Of a stretch of 64,000 nt of DNA, positions 49,685-61,548 are shown piece by piece. The notes below the pieces were generated by a model. That model did not search any database. It worked only from the letters and a program-made list of their open reading frames with translations, and was not told where the DNA came from. The translations under genes and the position numbers were made by a program. Within the stretch, counting starts at the first letter, position 1. Every line of letters begins with the position of its first letter. Source of the stretch: Metopolophium dirhodum (Eukaryota; Arthropoda; Insecta; Hemiptera; Aphididae); assembly GCF_019925205.1 (NCBI RefSeq), contig NC_083560.1, forward strand, positions 32,844,270 to 32,908,269. Direction: 5' to 3'.

Positions 49685-50195
49685 CTATAAATTACAATCT
49701 CTTGTTGTAGCATATTGGCAACCAAGATTTTGCCAAAATTCTAATCTTTCTCTTATAAGTAACATAGCAGATATCGATGTACCTAACCTTGGAGCTAAAA
49801 ATGCCAAACCGACACCCGGTATCATTGCCGTCAGAGATAACCCAAAACTAGTTGACTTGATGAGTGTGGTTGCTGTTACTGTTTTTTCTAAGATTTCTGA
49901 ACACTGATTGTAGTCTCTATGATCCTTATCCAACGAAGTTTCCATTTCTTCAAACACTTCTTTCAAATGCAAACCAAATCGACCGGACATCATCATTTGC
50001 GCGAACGCTAACGTTGCACCGGTTACCGGTATTGCGCTCAGTGTTGTCAATACCGTGGAAATGGATTCCTGTGTTATTAACGCCGTTCGTAGATCTTCGA
50101 TCTGTCTATCGTTTCCACAGTACGAGGAAACATTGGGTAAACATAATGCAATTGCTAACCATATGTAAAAAAAACGCAGAATTTATTGATTTCAT
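49685..50195 (-). CDS. Small protein with likely signal peptide and two hydrophobic segments, unknown function
   Basis: I do not recognise this protein. From ATG at 50193-50195 (context AAAAATG) it would be 169 residues if one base of the T8 run (plus-strand A8 at 50167-50174) is extra. That reading gives MKSINSAFF, a hydrophobic core (IWLAIALCLPNVSS) typical of a signal peptide, then CGNDRQIEDLRTAL, a hydrophobic segment around AIPVTGATLAF, an acidic helix (HLKEVFEEMETSLDKD), a second hydrophobic segment (GLSLTAMIPGVGLAFLAP) and a Cys-containing end (LGCQYATTRDCNL, then TAG). Without removing that base, only the part from about codon 9 onward is open, lacking an ATG. Base composition is more balanced than the flanks. 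A secreted or ER-membrane product is inferred. No neighbouring gene gives context. Confidence 0.6.
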
Positions 50196-51117
50196 TTTTA
50201 TTGGCACGTAGGTACAGCACAAAATGTGTAAATATCCCAAGAGGTACGCCTGATATTCGTACGAGTCGTAATGTGCTTACTCAAGCGTCTGTAAACATAC
50301 AATACATATATGTTATACATGTAAAACAAGGTAATCTCTCAAAAAGTCCATTTTTAAAAAAGTTGGACAAAAAGTAAAAAAATACAAAATATTCTATTAA
50401 ATTTAATATTTATTTAAAAAATATAATTCATTTAATTAATATTACATTATATTTGAATTTTATTGTTATGATGTATATATTAATCATGATCTGTTGGAAG
50501 GCTGTGCTAAATACATTAAGAGTTTTAGTTTTAAAAGCCACTTAAAAGAATTAAAACTTTTTCCCTTATAATAATTAAATGGCAGAATTTTTGCTTTCGA
50601 TTATATACCAGAACACAACAAACAATGCATGAGGTCTGTGGATCATATAAATGTAGGAACAATTAAATAATCGGCAACTGAAATGTTATATTTCATCGGG
50701 TATTTTGGGTTGACTTATCGGTGATTTTGTGGCAATAGGTGAGCCAATTTGGGACTTTTATTTACTAGAGTCTTAGATATTGCATTGTAAATATCACTCA
50801 AAGAAAACAGTTGTTTGTTATTAGAGACTGTCGTAGGAAAAATAAATTAATTTTATTTAAAATTTAGTAAAAACGATCTTCTTACTCATTATATCTCCAT
50901 GATAAAAAACATGGTACTGTTGTTCACTTACGATCAAAGTGGTACAAAGCAAAACAAAGAATTTCAAAAATTTCAGCAAGCCCCTCTTTTTACAATTCTA
51001 GTTGAATTAAATATTAGGAAGGGAAAATTATGTAGCATAATTAATATTGGACCTAGGAAAATATTAAATTCCTTAAAGCTTATTTAAATAAAAACTGAAA
51101 TCAATCTTAGTAGTGAT
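50196..51117. other. Upstream region of the minus-strand 49.7-kb gene
   Basis: Probably 5' UTR and promoter of that gene near 50200-50300, with no motif that fixes the start. The open frame at 50899-51087 (plus) runs into the repeat described next and has no recognisable domain. Confidence 0.35.
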
Positions 51118-51545
51118 GAACCATTAATTTTTGTTAATAGGGCTGAAATTAAAAGAACTCGTTATAAAGTCAATAACATACATATTATTATAAATAGAGA
51201 TGTAGATTATGAAAACCCAATATTTATATTAATTAAAGATATTAAAGTGCATTATTTAAGTGCAATATTATGTTGTTCCTCCAATAATATATAATCAACA
51301 AACATATAGCTATCAATACTATATTTTGGTTCCTATAACAATACTTTTTTTCTAGTGTACGATTCTTATAGGTACTTATCACTTACCTACTGCTTACATA
51401 GTACATGATAATTCCATTTACAAATTTTAAATAATAGTCAATATAAGAGTTAGTTCAAAAATATATGAGAAAAAATCATTCTTTTAAATATGTTAAATTA
51501 AAAAAATCGTCAATTCAAACATCCGATCACTCTACAATACGTAAT
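51118..51545 (+). repeat. Coding-like repeat, copy 1 (partner at 57860-58120)
   Basis: GCTGAAATTAAAAGAACTCG, then AATAGAGATGTAGAT and AAGTGCAATAT...TGTTGTTCCTCC recur in order at 57880-58025. A second block (TTTTAAATATGTTAAATTAA then TCAATTCAAACATCC) follows in both. In this copy the plus strand stays open across FVNRAEIKRTRYKVNNIH and INRDVDYENPIFILIKDIKV, suggesting descent from a protein-coding transposon or gene family that I cannot name. Confidence 0.6.
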
Positions 51546-52674
51546 AATAATAATAATTTAATAAAAATAACGTTTTCTTAAACAATGATATATGTGAAAA
51601 ATTCTCCTATTGTCAACTCATTATTACTAATTATTGTATATATATATTATAATATAACAGAATATATATATTTTTTATATTTTCTTCTTCTTATACCTAA
51701 CAAAAATAAAATTGAAATTCACTATAGTTAGGTAGGCAGGTACCTATGTATCTATCTGACGTTTACTTCGACTGTACCCATTGAATGTCGGTTATTATTA
51801 TTATTACTTTGTTGTGATCGAAGTTTGTACTGACTAATTTAGATTGTGAGCAGAGTCATTCTTTACAGACATTTTAAGTAAAAATTTAGACAAAATTACA
51901 TAATATTAAAACCGAGAATAATGATTTTAAATAATTTGTTGTAAGGAATTTAAAAATATTAACACAACTTTGCTAAATTAAAATTAATAATTGATCACTC
52001 GTATCTAAATATCTCTATTTATAACAATGGATCCCTTTTTCCCTTGGTCATCGCATCACGCGTTAACAGCTACACAGATTTCGCTAGTTCTTTTTTTATT
52101 GTGTTCGTAATTGTCAGGAAAAGGTTCTTAGGTCATACAATTTTAGAAAAATCCACCGGTAAAGTATAAAATTTGGATGTCAAATAACACACAGTGGTGC
52201 ATTTGTCCAGAAAAAAATAAACTAAATAATAAAAAATTAGTTGGAGATTAAAAAAATAATAGTGCTTGATATTGGTTACGGGCATGTTTGTTGATTTGTA
52301 TTATTATTGTTTGTCAGTATATATATATCTTCTAACTATATAAATGTGAAATGAAAAACTTTGTACAGAGTAGACTCTGGAACTATACTTATCAGATCTT
52401 CTTGATATTTTCTTTAAACGAAAGACTATATCACGGAGAAGGTTTCTATGAAAGAACAATTTAGGAAAATCCACTGGAAAAGTAGAAAATCTGGGTGTCA
52501 AAAATACAACAGAGACGCAACAGGTTAGGTTAGGATTTTGTGTTCATTGATTATAGTAATCCACCATAGGTAGATACTAACTTTGATACTTTAGAGTTAA
52601 ATCATACACTTACATACAAACAGCACGGGGTCGGCGATCTACCGCAGGTAGATTGCCTACCTAATAATGTACTC
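51546..52674. other. Non-genic stretch with a diverged internal duplication
   Basis: The segment about 52120-52195 (AGGAAAAGGTTCTTAGG..., ATCCACCGGTAAAGTA) recurs diverged at about 52434-52510 (GAGAAGGTTTCTATG..., ATCCACTGGAAAAGTA). A GATTGTGAGCAGAG word at 51842 resembles the start of the unclassified repeat family. No gene is seen. Confidence 0.4.
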
Positions 52675-52824
52675 CTGCGAATCAGAATATTTATTCTGGG
52701 TAACGGAAAAGTTAAGATTAATTTTGAATACCATACACCGAATATTAAATAACGAATTGAACAAAGTTTGAGTCATATAGAGTTGGTATATTTAACGGGC
52801 AACAAAGTGCACGGGTCCAGCTAG
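52675..52824 (+). mobile_element. Helitron-like 3' end (copy 3)
   Basis: About 150 bp matching 17376-17524 almost base for base, ending GCACGGGTCCAGCTAG followed by T. No coding part and no 5' end are seen here. Confidence 0.6.
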
Positions 52825-53065
52825 TATTAGGGTGTAACTAGTTAAGATGGTGCGCTTAATGTTATTTTTATCCTACTACTGAATATTATTAGTTGAGTAA
52901 CGAATTGATAATTTGTCTTCGATTGTAAAACATATGTATAATATGCACTTACCTCGTGTTCTATTGAGCAAGATGTGTAGATTCTCGTTGGAATGTATAC
53001 GTCTCTGATTGGTATGAGTCGATGCCCGTTATTAACACTTTACGGTTTACACTACAATATCCTGG

Positions 53066-53646
53066 TGTTAGAACAAACGCAGTAGTAAGTTAACTTTGTG
53101 AAGAAAGATTAATTTCGTGTCAAAAGAAAGACTGGTCGGTGTTGTGTGGTTTCGCTGAGGGTGCCGTCGACGTGGTAATCTGTGTTGATCTGCCGTATTG
53201 CGCTGAGTGTACTACTGGACTGAGTCTATTGTCTGTGCGTGGCGTTTATATAGGGAAGCGATTGTCTTATCCCCACTCTATTGTATTGGTGAAACGTTGG
53301 AATTAATTGTTCGCGTTTATTATATGAATTGCGCATGTGCGCGTATTCGTGTTTTGTATATGGTATATTCTCATACATGGGCATTTTTTTAGTGTATAGA
53401 CGTCTCGTAAAGATTGTTATGTAATTGTTGAGGAATGTTGGTTGGCTAATATTCTTTTGTATTGCGAAATATGTTTTACTTGCGTTTGTATTCTTACACC
53501 CAAGTATGAGATTACCTGGTACATTCATTTTACAAGTTTACTCAAATATATAGTGTATTATTCATATATTACAATAACGATGTATAATTATAACGAATAA
53601 ATAATTTATTTTATGTAACCTAAAATGTTTTTTTGTGTTTATTACA
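53066..53646. mobile_element. Probable solo LTR
   Basis: The block starts TGTTAGAAC and ends TTATTACA (TG...CA form), with CTGG on both sides (53062-53065, 53647-53650), a 4-bp duplication as in Gypsy-type insertions. It is GC-richer than its flanks, has a TATA-like GTTTATATAGGG near 53245 and AATAAATAA near the right end. No internal retroelement genes are adjacent, so it would be the remnant of LTR-LTR recombination. Short open frames inside are not meaningful. Confidence 0.5.
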
Positions 53647-53774
53647 CTGGTGTGATTATAGTATTGATATACTTTCTAGTTTTTTTATAGTAAATTTTGT
53701 AAAAATTGGTTTAGGTATACCTATAATACAACGCGAGTCGTTAACTCAATAATTTTACTTAATTATAACTTATT

Positions 53775-54345
53775 TTTTGGTGCAGATTTGAAATGCTCTT
53801 TTAGAATTTGATCTCAAGCGTTAATACAAAATTCTAATAAAGCCTTGAAATTTCTTTTTTGATTTTTAATATCGTCATCAACATAATATATAGAACCATC
53901 ATCTCTATGCCCACGTAAGGATATATTTTGTAGGCCACAAAATAGTATGGTTTCAATAATAGGGATTAATTCTATTTTGTTTAACTTAACGTGTCATAGC
54001 AGTGTCTAATGTTGTTTCTATATTTTGTATTTTTCCATTTATAACACTTATGAAGTTATGAAATTATCAGATTTAAAAAAACAATTCTTATGGTACTCAT
54101 TATTTTTATAGCCTTATAATTTTCTTTTGTTTTTTTGTAAAGAGATAACGGTACGGTAACTAATTTTCCTAATTTTACACAACTACGACCTCCCTCATCG
54201 CTACCAAATAAAACGCATATTCTACAAAAAGCTCCTCCAAGTTTTTGGCTATAAGATAGCCAGGGGTACTTATTTATCCAGTGAAGTATAAAGGAACGAT
54301 TTTTATCTCCTGAAGAAATTAGAGGAAAAATACAATTTTCATATA
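53775..54345 (-). pseudogene. hAT transposase zinc-finger remnant
   Basis: The minus strand reads HWINKYPWLSYS then GGAFCRICVLFGSDEGG, a TTF-type zinc finger of ZMYM/PRKRIR-like hAT transposases. After a broken stretch it continues IPIIETILFCGLQNISLRGH, RDDGSIYYVDDD and NFKALLEFCINA.DQILKEHF, where the dot is TGA at 53814-53816. Spacing and order match that family, but the frame shifts at least once and the catalytic part is missing. It is unlike the copy at 13988-16375 and represents a second hAT lineage. Confidence 0.7.
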
Positions 54346-55605
54346 GAACCCACGTACAATATCATAGTAACATACTCGTAGTAACATAAAAAAAAATGTT
54401 CAATAGAAAATTGACAGGGGGCACGTGTTCTGTGCCCCTCCCCTGAAACCGCAACTACCCCTGTGCTGCTGTGCCACTTCTCTTTGAATACTATCTCAAT
54501 CAAAACTGATGTCGATTTTAAATTTTACATAATTTAAAATCATTATATAGTCATTAGAATTTACAATATGACATTTTTAATTTAATACTTTTGATGAGTT
54601 ATAACTTATAAGCTATAAGTATTTTAACTTTTAAGTTTAGATGAGTGGAGCAGCGGACTCATTTTGCGAGGTAACCCTGTGGTAGGTGTGCCCCTTCTTT
54701 CTGAATACTATCTTAATCAAAACTGAAAATGCTTAATACTTATTCATTATCAATGATGATTTATCAATATGAAAACGCAAATTTGTTTTAAAGATGTTTT
54801 ATTAAAATTCTGTAAATAAAGTATTTTCTAAATCGTTAATATTTTTCGAGATAATGATTGTTTACTCGTAAAATTTTACTATTTTAGATTATTATCATTG
54901 TATCCTGATAGATGATATTAATATTATTTTAAAAATAAAACTGCATATGACAATTTAATAATATTGAATTTGCGTCGATTTTACATTTTTTCTGTGAATA
55001 CCACCCCATATGCAAGTAACTTACAGTAAGTTAGTAACTTTAGTTAAAACCTATAGGCTATAACGCTTTGCCCTCGTAGTGACTCATGTCTATGTTACAG
55101 GTAAAGTATAAAATACGGTTAGGTTATCCAGGTAATGTGAACACTACCTATACCTCTTGGATAAAGTAAAAATACTATTTATAAAACGTTTATTTCACAC
55201 ATCATTCGGGTATTTTACACATAATCTACGACTGAGTGGGTAATGAACTTTGATAAAATGTATACGATAAAATAACGATTGTAGATAATTGTTTTTGATG
55301 AACTACGCGGAATAATATTTAATACTGAAAATTGGTTTGTCATCATCTTTACTACCAGTTGAAGTAGTGGAAAAATTAACCACTGAACAAGAATTGGAAG
55401 AAATTAATAGTAAAATAGTTCAAATATATAATTAATAGTTTAATAGCAATAATAATAAATAATTTTTTTTTTGGATTAGTATAATTTGGTTTTTGCTACT
55501 AGAAAGACTGTATAATTGAACCATTTTAAGTGTTTGATTCGTTGGTCATGTAGTACCGACGTTATCAGTTTACGGTTATAGTAATACGAATACTTTATCC
55601 ACAGC
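54346..55605. other. Non-genic stretch
   Basis: A GC-rich repeat fragment (GGCACGTGTTCTGTGCCCC) lies at 54420-54440. The word TGAATACTATCTxAATCAAA occurs at about 54487 and again at about 54700, pointing to a diverged duplication. A short coding-like patch at 55327-55435 (plus) has no recognised content. No gene is called. Confidence 0.35.
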
Positions 55606-55759
55606 CAGCGGCGGATTGGGAAGAAATTACTTACCGGGCTGTCCGTCTAGACCGGCCCAAATCTCTGATTCAAAATTTCTTCGAGCCGGCCCAAATCTTT
55701 CGAATTTTTAACGGCTGATTGGGTTTTGCCCAGTAGCCCGCCGGCTCAATCCGGGCCTG
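55606..55759. mobile_element. Small hAT-type MITE with perfect 8-bp duplication TCCACAGC
   Basis: CAGCGGCGGATTGGG is the degenerate inverse of the right end CTCAATCCGGGCCTG. TCCACAGC flanks both sides exactly (55598-55605, 55760-55767). The 154-bp body is GC-rich with repeated CCGGCCCAAATCT words. A related end lies at 25580-25635. Confidence 0.85.
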
Positions 55760-58350
55760 TCCACAGCACACCGGATAATGTATAAATTGATTGGGCAATA
55801 CATATTTAAGGTGGATAATGTATACATTACACTGTTCATATGGATAAGGTTCACATTATCCAGATAATATGTACATTAACCATTTTTGGACCTTACCCGT
55901 AACATCTACACTCCAAACTAATGACCCATAATATCTTAAATTCAATTTTGCCAACACGCCTACTTAAGGTGAGGTACGAATGTAAGATGGGCGATGGCAT
56001 ACGATTAAACGTAATAGTAATAGTAAACCAGATATTGTTTGCGTTTAATTCATAATATGGTTTTAAATATTATTAGGTATTGTCGTATTGAAAATTACTG
56101 CAGTGATATTTATAAATTAATAATGAGACAATTCGTTCTATTTAGGAGCGAATACCGGACGGTGGCAATCGCATAAAAATATTAGTTATGTACATTTTAA
56201 TAAAATCTATTATTGATAATTTGTAATCAAATTTTATACAGTGAAAATATAAGTAACACATATATTGTTTTTTTAAATTTTTTTTACAAGAAATATACAA
56301 TCTACACATTTAAGCACATTAAGTATAATATGAGATTAGAATAAAAAAAACATCATGAGGTTGCGTGAATAAGGAGCCACCCATTAGTAGCTTAGCTACT
56401 ATTATTATTACTTAGCTTGAAAGTATAAGACATATTTAACAGGAAAATATGATTACAATAAATAATAATTATAACAATAACAAAAGAGAAAAAAAGGTTT
56501 ACATCAATATAAAATAGTAACGATCTAAAATGTGTTTTCTCTGTTAGTTTTACGGGATGAAAACTGGTCGGTAGGTAATTCTGATGGTATTATCAGCTAT
56601 TATTTATGTAGGTACAGTTGAATAATTTAGGATACGCGCGTTACAACTGCGTATTGAAAAGTTTTGAAAATGTTATAAATAATTGCCTGTTAAAAATAAA
56701 GAAACATGTGTCTTTTTTATGTTTTAACGAAATTCCCTATCATTGATCCATAATTGTTAAAAAAAAAACTTGCGTATAATGACATAAGATACACTCTGTA
56801 TATTTTTTGTATAGTAAAAAAATAATAAGTTAGGTATTTCTAAGTTTCAACTAAAAATTGAAACATAAGGTAGTAAAGAAATTATAAATTTATAGCATGT
56901 AACTAAAAATATAACTTAATAGTTAACAAAAATTTTGAATTTCAAATTATAGTCGGCAATTTTGAAGATTACACCCCCTCATGATTTTTTTTCGAGATTG
57001 TCCCTGAGGAAAAGTTGAATAGTTTAAGATACACGCGTCCATTAGGCACATACTTATATACTATACTTACCTAAATATATTCCCATTACTTTTTATAAAA
57101 AAAAATAACATTTCATGTGCTTTTATCGGAGAATGAGTTTTAAATCGTCGAATTGTCAATTCATATTTAGGTAAAATATAGTCATTAACGAGAAGAAAAA
57201 TACAAAATGACTAAGTATGGTTTTAAACAAGTACATGATGAAAAATCGTCAGACTAGACGTGTAGGTATGCGATGACGCGCTAACTTTGTGTCTTTGTTG
57301 TATTTATGCATAGGTACTACAATGACTCATTATTATTATATATATATGGCTGTACTATTAAAAAAATAAAAACTTTGGTTCCTATACCTAATGTGCACGA
57401 TGGTGTTCATTAATGGTACTTTATAGTGACGTCATCGTTTTTCTGTAATCGTTGTTATTATATCCACTGCTCATATACAATATACCTATTAGGTATTTTT
57501 TAGGTCTATTCAATTTATCGATTTTTGACGGGTTTTTCTTACAGGGTTAGGTATAGTTATAATTATCACCGGACAACCTAATTCTTGCATTAAGTGTGTA
57601 TACATTAGTTCGTTTGCCTTTAAAACAATAACCCATTATATTTTGATTCCAGCTGTAGACACACTTTCCAAATTATTCTTCGGTTATTCAATCAGCAAAT
57701 TATCTTCAGACTAGACGTGCATGCGATGACGAATTTACTTTGTTGTACCTAATGGTATATTGCATATATTATTTATAAAGTATTATACATTGGTCGAATA
57801 CTAGAGAGCCTTTATATATAATGACGAATTCAATTTAAAACTAACTAACATAGAAACAAGGGTATTTGTGTTAATGGGTCTGAAATTAAAAGAACTCGTT
57901 ATAAAGTCATACATTTTATACATATCATACATATCATTATAAATAGAGATGTAGATGATGTAAACCATACAATTTATAATAATAAAAGTGTATTATTTAA
58001 GTGCAATATGTTGTTCCTCCAATAATATTAGAGTAAGTTCAAAAATATAGAAGAACAAATCTTTCTTTTAAATATGTTAAATTAAAAAAATAGTTAATTC
58101 AAACATCCAATCACTTTACAATAATAATTATGCATGACATTTCTTTCCGTCCCACTTTTTTCAAAACCGATTTTTTGTCCCTTGCGAAAATTCGTATAAC
58201 AATGTAGGAGCGATATGAGCACATAATACGTTTTATAAAAATAGCTTGTATATGTTTTGTGTGATGGGAATAGGTGATGGAGAGTAGGGGAAATGTGCAG
58301 CAATACGCCAGATTATAAAGGAAGTAACTAGTTAAGATGGCGCGCCTAAC
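55760..58350. other. Non-genic stretch with repeat pairs
   Basis: 57860-58120 is the partner of the coding-like repeat at 51118. A 60-70 bp direct repeat (CAGACTAGACGTG..., GCGATGACG, TTACTTTGTTGTA-like) lies at about 57248-57312 and 57708-57755. The minus-strand frames at 58094-58353 have no recognisable content. The rest is AT-rich with no supported gene. Confidence 0.45.
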
Positions 58351-59577
58351 CAAATGTACCAGTTGCCCTCAATGAAATGTACCAGTTGCCCTCACTTGTT
58401 AATATACACACGATTACAATATATAGCCTGTAAAAAGGGGAGGTAAATATACAAAATAATAAATAAAATTATTTATAAAAATTTTGTAAAATAGTATAAA
58501 TTGAAAGAAAAAAATGCATATGCTTGGAATTATATATACCTACTTAATATTTTATTTTGTAATAATTACTTACAAAATAATATGAATACAATAGCCAATA
58601 AAATAATAAATATTATAATTATGTGGCAATCAATGTGATAATTTGTTAACAAAAAAATAGTATAAAAAGATAGAAAATGCTTAGAATAATTACCAACAAA
58701 ATGATATGAAGAAGTCAATGAAATAATAATTATTATAATTAATTGAAAACCAAAAAAATGTGTTTGTGTTTGATAACCGATTTTAAAAGCACCGTTTCAT
58801 CTTCACTCACAAACAGCTTTGACGTACACGACTTTAATGTACAACGCCATTTCACACCCGCTTGTGAAATGCGATCTTTATAAAAAGTATAATTATTCAA
58901 AACTAACAAAACCTTGCCCTTTTTACTATACACTCGCGTAATATTTTCCATCGTGTTAACAACGTCAGTGCTTTTCGTTTACTAAAATGTACCTATCAAA
59001 GACGTAGGTATACATAGTATCACATAATAATTTATAACAACCATAAAAATACTAATAAATATAGGTTGAATAAATGATAATAACTAGCGTATTCCGATAA
59101 ACCCTAATATAATTGTCGTTACTCGTTACCCACGCGATAAATTGGATATCCACTTAGACGCGTCTAAATTTACGTGTTTTGGTAAAATTCTCACGTTGCA
59201 CCAAGTAGTAGGCTATTAAAATTAATACAATTTTCATTATATCCATATTATTTGTATAATAAATTATATTTATTATTTATTAAAAAATACAATATCATAT
59301 GTATATAATTGCAAATATCAAAATTTGATTCTATAATTTTACTAATTTTACTATTTTACATTATTTTTATAAATAATTATATTTATATTTGTATATTTGC
59401 CTCCCCTATTTGACGGGCTATATATTGTAATCGTGTAAATATTAAGATATGAGGGCAACAGGTACATTCGGTCGGGGGGAACTGGTACATTTGGTGGAGG
59501 GTAACTGGTACATTTTGTTCTAGGTAGTTTGGGTGGAATTGGTATAAAAAAATTTACTTTTGGGGCAACTGGTACAT
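58351..59577. mobile_element. Non-autonomous MULE with long inverted ends and subterminal repeats
   Basis: The left arm (about 58393-58505) is inverted at about 59330-59450, including TACACACGATTACAATATAT against ATATATTGTAATCGTGTAAA. Outside the arms lie repeats of GGGCAACTGGTACATT: two on the minus strand at the left (58352-58368, 58375-58391) and four or five on the plus strand at the right (59453 onward, last at 59562-59576). Inside is one short gene with a FLYWCH domain and no transposase. Long inverted ends and FLYWCH domains are features of insect Mutator-like elements. Target duplication not identified. Confidence 0.75.
58739..58951 (-). CDS. FLYWCH zinc-finger protein, 70 residues, carried by the MULE
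   Basis: FLYWCH domains are DNA-binding zinc fingers, common at the N-terminus of MULE transposases. The frame from Met at 58951 reads MENITRVYSKKGKVLLVLNN, then YTFYKDRISQAGVKWRCTLK and SCTSKLFVSEDETVLLKSVI, ending KHKHIFLVFN. The Tyr/Lys-Gly start, the W-x-C pattern, the second Cys and the H-x-H pair of the fold are all present. The frame stops right after the domain, and no transposase follows on either strand within the element. It may be an N-terminal remnant or a stand-alone DNA-binding product. Confidence 0.6.
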   Translation of the reverse strand: MENITRVYSKKGKVLLVLNNYTFYKDRISQAGVKWRCTLKSCTSKLFVSEDETVLLKSVIKHKHIFLVFN

Positions 59578-60639
59578 GCCCGTGTGAATATTATATGATT
59601 AATGCGACATTAACCTAAATTAGATGTCAGAAAATGTTGGAAGGGATCGTAATTATTTGACAATTTAATAGTCACAGACCACGGTACAAAAGTCGAAACT
59701 ATACATAGTAGTATTACAAAGTACGATTATAAGATATGGTAATTTAATTGACCAAAAGTGAATTCTATTGCATTACTATTAATAAATATAATGACACGGC
59801 ATTTAGTTCATCAAAAAACGGAATAAATAGATTAATTTTACCCATTGAAAAAAATAATTACCTACGTTATTGATTTAAAGCGTGCATTATAAAATAATAT
59901 GTTTATTTCAAGGTTCAAGATATTTTCGGTGTGTTTATTATTATTTATTACAATATATTTTGTAACTTATAACGTACAACATTTTAAACATGATTAAAAA
60001 CCTAACTAGTCCCAATAATAAAAAAAAATTTTAATTCTAGGAAGTAAACATAGAAAGTTTTATATTTGTAAGTAAGAAATAAGAATTATAGGCAATTGAA
60101 TAAATTCAATTATATTATAATAGTAATAATAATAATAATAACACTCCTTTTGTTAGGATATTTAAACATTTATCTAAACATTTGATTACAAAAAAATAAA
60201 TTTGTTTACACAAAACCAATCAAAAAGTAAAACTGTTACCACTGTAGGTATTATAATAATTCAGATGCAGTACCTTTTGAATTAAAATATAAATTACTTA
60301 TTAGTAATGTTGAAAACTAATTAATTTAAAACAAAAATTAGTTAAACATAATCTTGTTTAGGTTTTGTACGTATGGTCACTTAAATAATTATTGCAATTT
60401 CCATTAGTTTTAAATGTGTGGTAAGTAATTAAATTACAAAACGTATGTTTATACCTATTTGGACGGTAATACCAATGTAACATATTTTTATATGACTTTA
60501 AAGAAATCTAAAATGACGCAGCGATCGTATTCTGAATGAAATAACTAATAAATTTTTAACGATTTCAGAGACATTCCAAAGTAAAACTTTTAAGCTAATA
60601 ACTTTTGCAGTCAGAAACTTCTTCAAACAAAATAAAAAA
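59578..60639. other. Non-genic stretch
   Basis: AT-rich sequence with an AAT trinucleotide run near 60120-60142. No gene, inverted end or recognisable repeat is seen. Confidence 0.45.
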
Positions 60640-61548
60640 AAGGTGGATAAGAGGATGTCGCTCTGCTGTACAATTAGGTTACAAGTGGGTCACTGTAATG
60701 GATGGTGTTAAATTTGAATTCAATGATATAATATCATTCTATAAGAAAAACGATTCTGAGCGAAAACTGTCAGTCAGCCTATGATATTACCAAGTATATT
60801 TGATAATATTATTGTGAATAAAGTAATTTATATATAACCTATTTACGTGGTTTATGCCTTGTTTTAAATTTTCAATCCTTAGCCATAAAAGTTAAACATT
60901 TTATACATTTTTAACTACAAAATAATTAATAAATTGTTGTCAAAATTTGAACTTTAAATGCTTATAAAAAAAAATTGTGCCTATATATTTTTAATATTTT
61001 TTAACTGCTATTAGAACGATATATCAGGAGCCTTATATTAAATTTTCACGCTTTTTTACCCAACAAATAAAATTTTATTGATATTTATAGAAAAAAAAAC
61101 TAAAAAAATTGAAAACTGAAAATGTCCGTAAACAGCTCAAAAAGAGTCAAAATATTTTGAAAATGTTGTGGTGTATAGAAAATGCTAATATAAACATTCA
61201 GTCTAAATTTCATGTCCCTACGGTCATTTGTTTTAGAGTTACACCAAAAACCAAAATCGATTTTCTCGAAAACAGATTTTGCGTAAAAATTACCGGTTTT
61301 CCTTAATTTTTCTTTTGTTTTTCACGTCGCTTTTAAAAATTACTGGATTTTTACTTTTGACCCCCAAAGTACCAACTACATTAACTTTGCTATCAGAAAA
61401 GTTACTGTTGAAGAAAATCCAAGCACTTTAACTGTCCTAAAAGGTGTAGACAGACACAAAAATAAAAAAATAAAATAAAAAAAAAAAATAAAAAAAAACA
61501 GACATCATTGTAAAATCAATACATTCATCGCTTCGCTCAGAATCTAAA
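60640..61548 (-). repeat. Unclassified interspersed repeat, copy 3
   Basis: Reverse-orientation copy of the family at 22028 and 23393. It begins at 61548 (TTTAGATTCTGAGCGAAGCG) and ends through AACGATTCTGAGCGAAAAC at about 60736 and the right-tail words CTGTACAGCAGAGCGACATC at about 60660. A 65-codon plus-strand frame inside is not meaningful. Confidence 0.75.

Noticed and set aside
52524..52538. GGTTAGGTTAGG, resembling the insect telomere repeat TTAGG
   Set aside because: Only two units are present, in interstitial non-repetitive DNA.
53207..53528. Open frames on both strands at 53.2-53.5 kb
   Set aside because: They lie inside the probable solo LTR and have no protein-like features.
55327..55435. 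Short coding-like patch ending in a stop
   Set aside because: About 35 codons with an acidic helix-like composition, but no acceptor, partner exon or recognisable family.
61109..61306. 65-codon plus-strand frame
   Set aside because: It lies inside a copy of the non-coding repeat family and is not kept open in the other copies.
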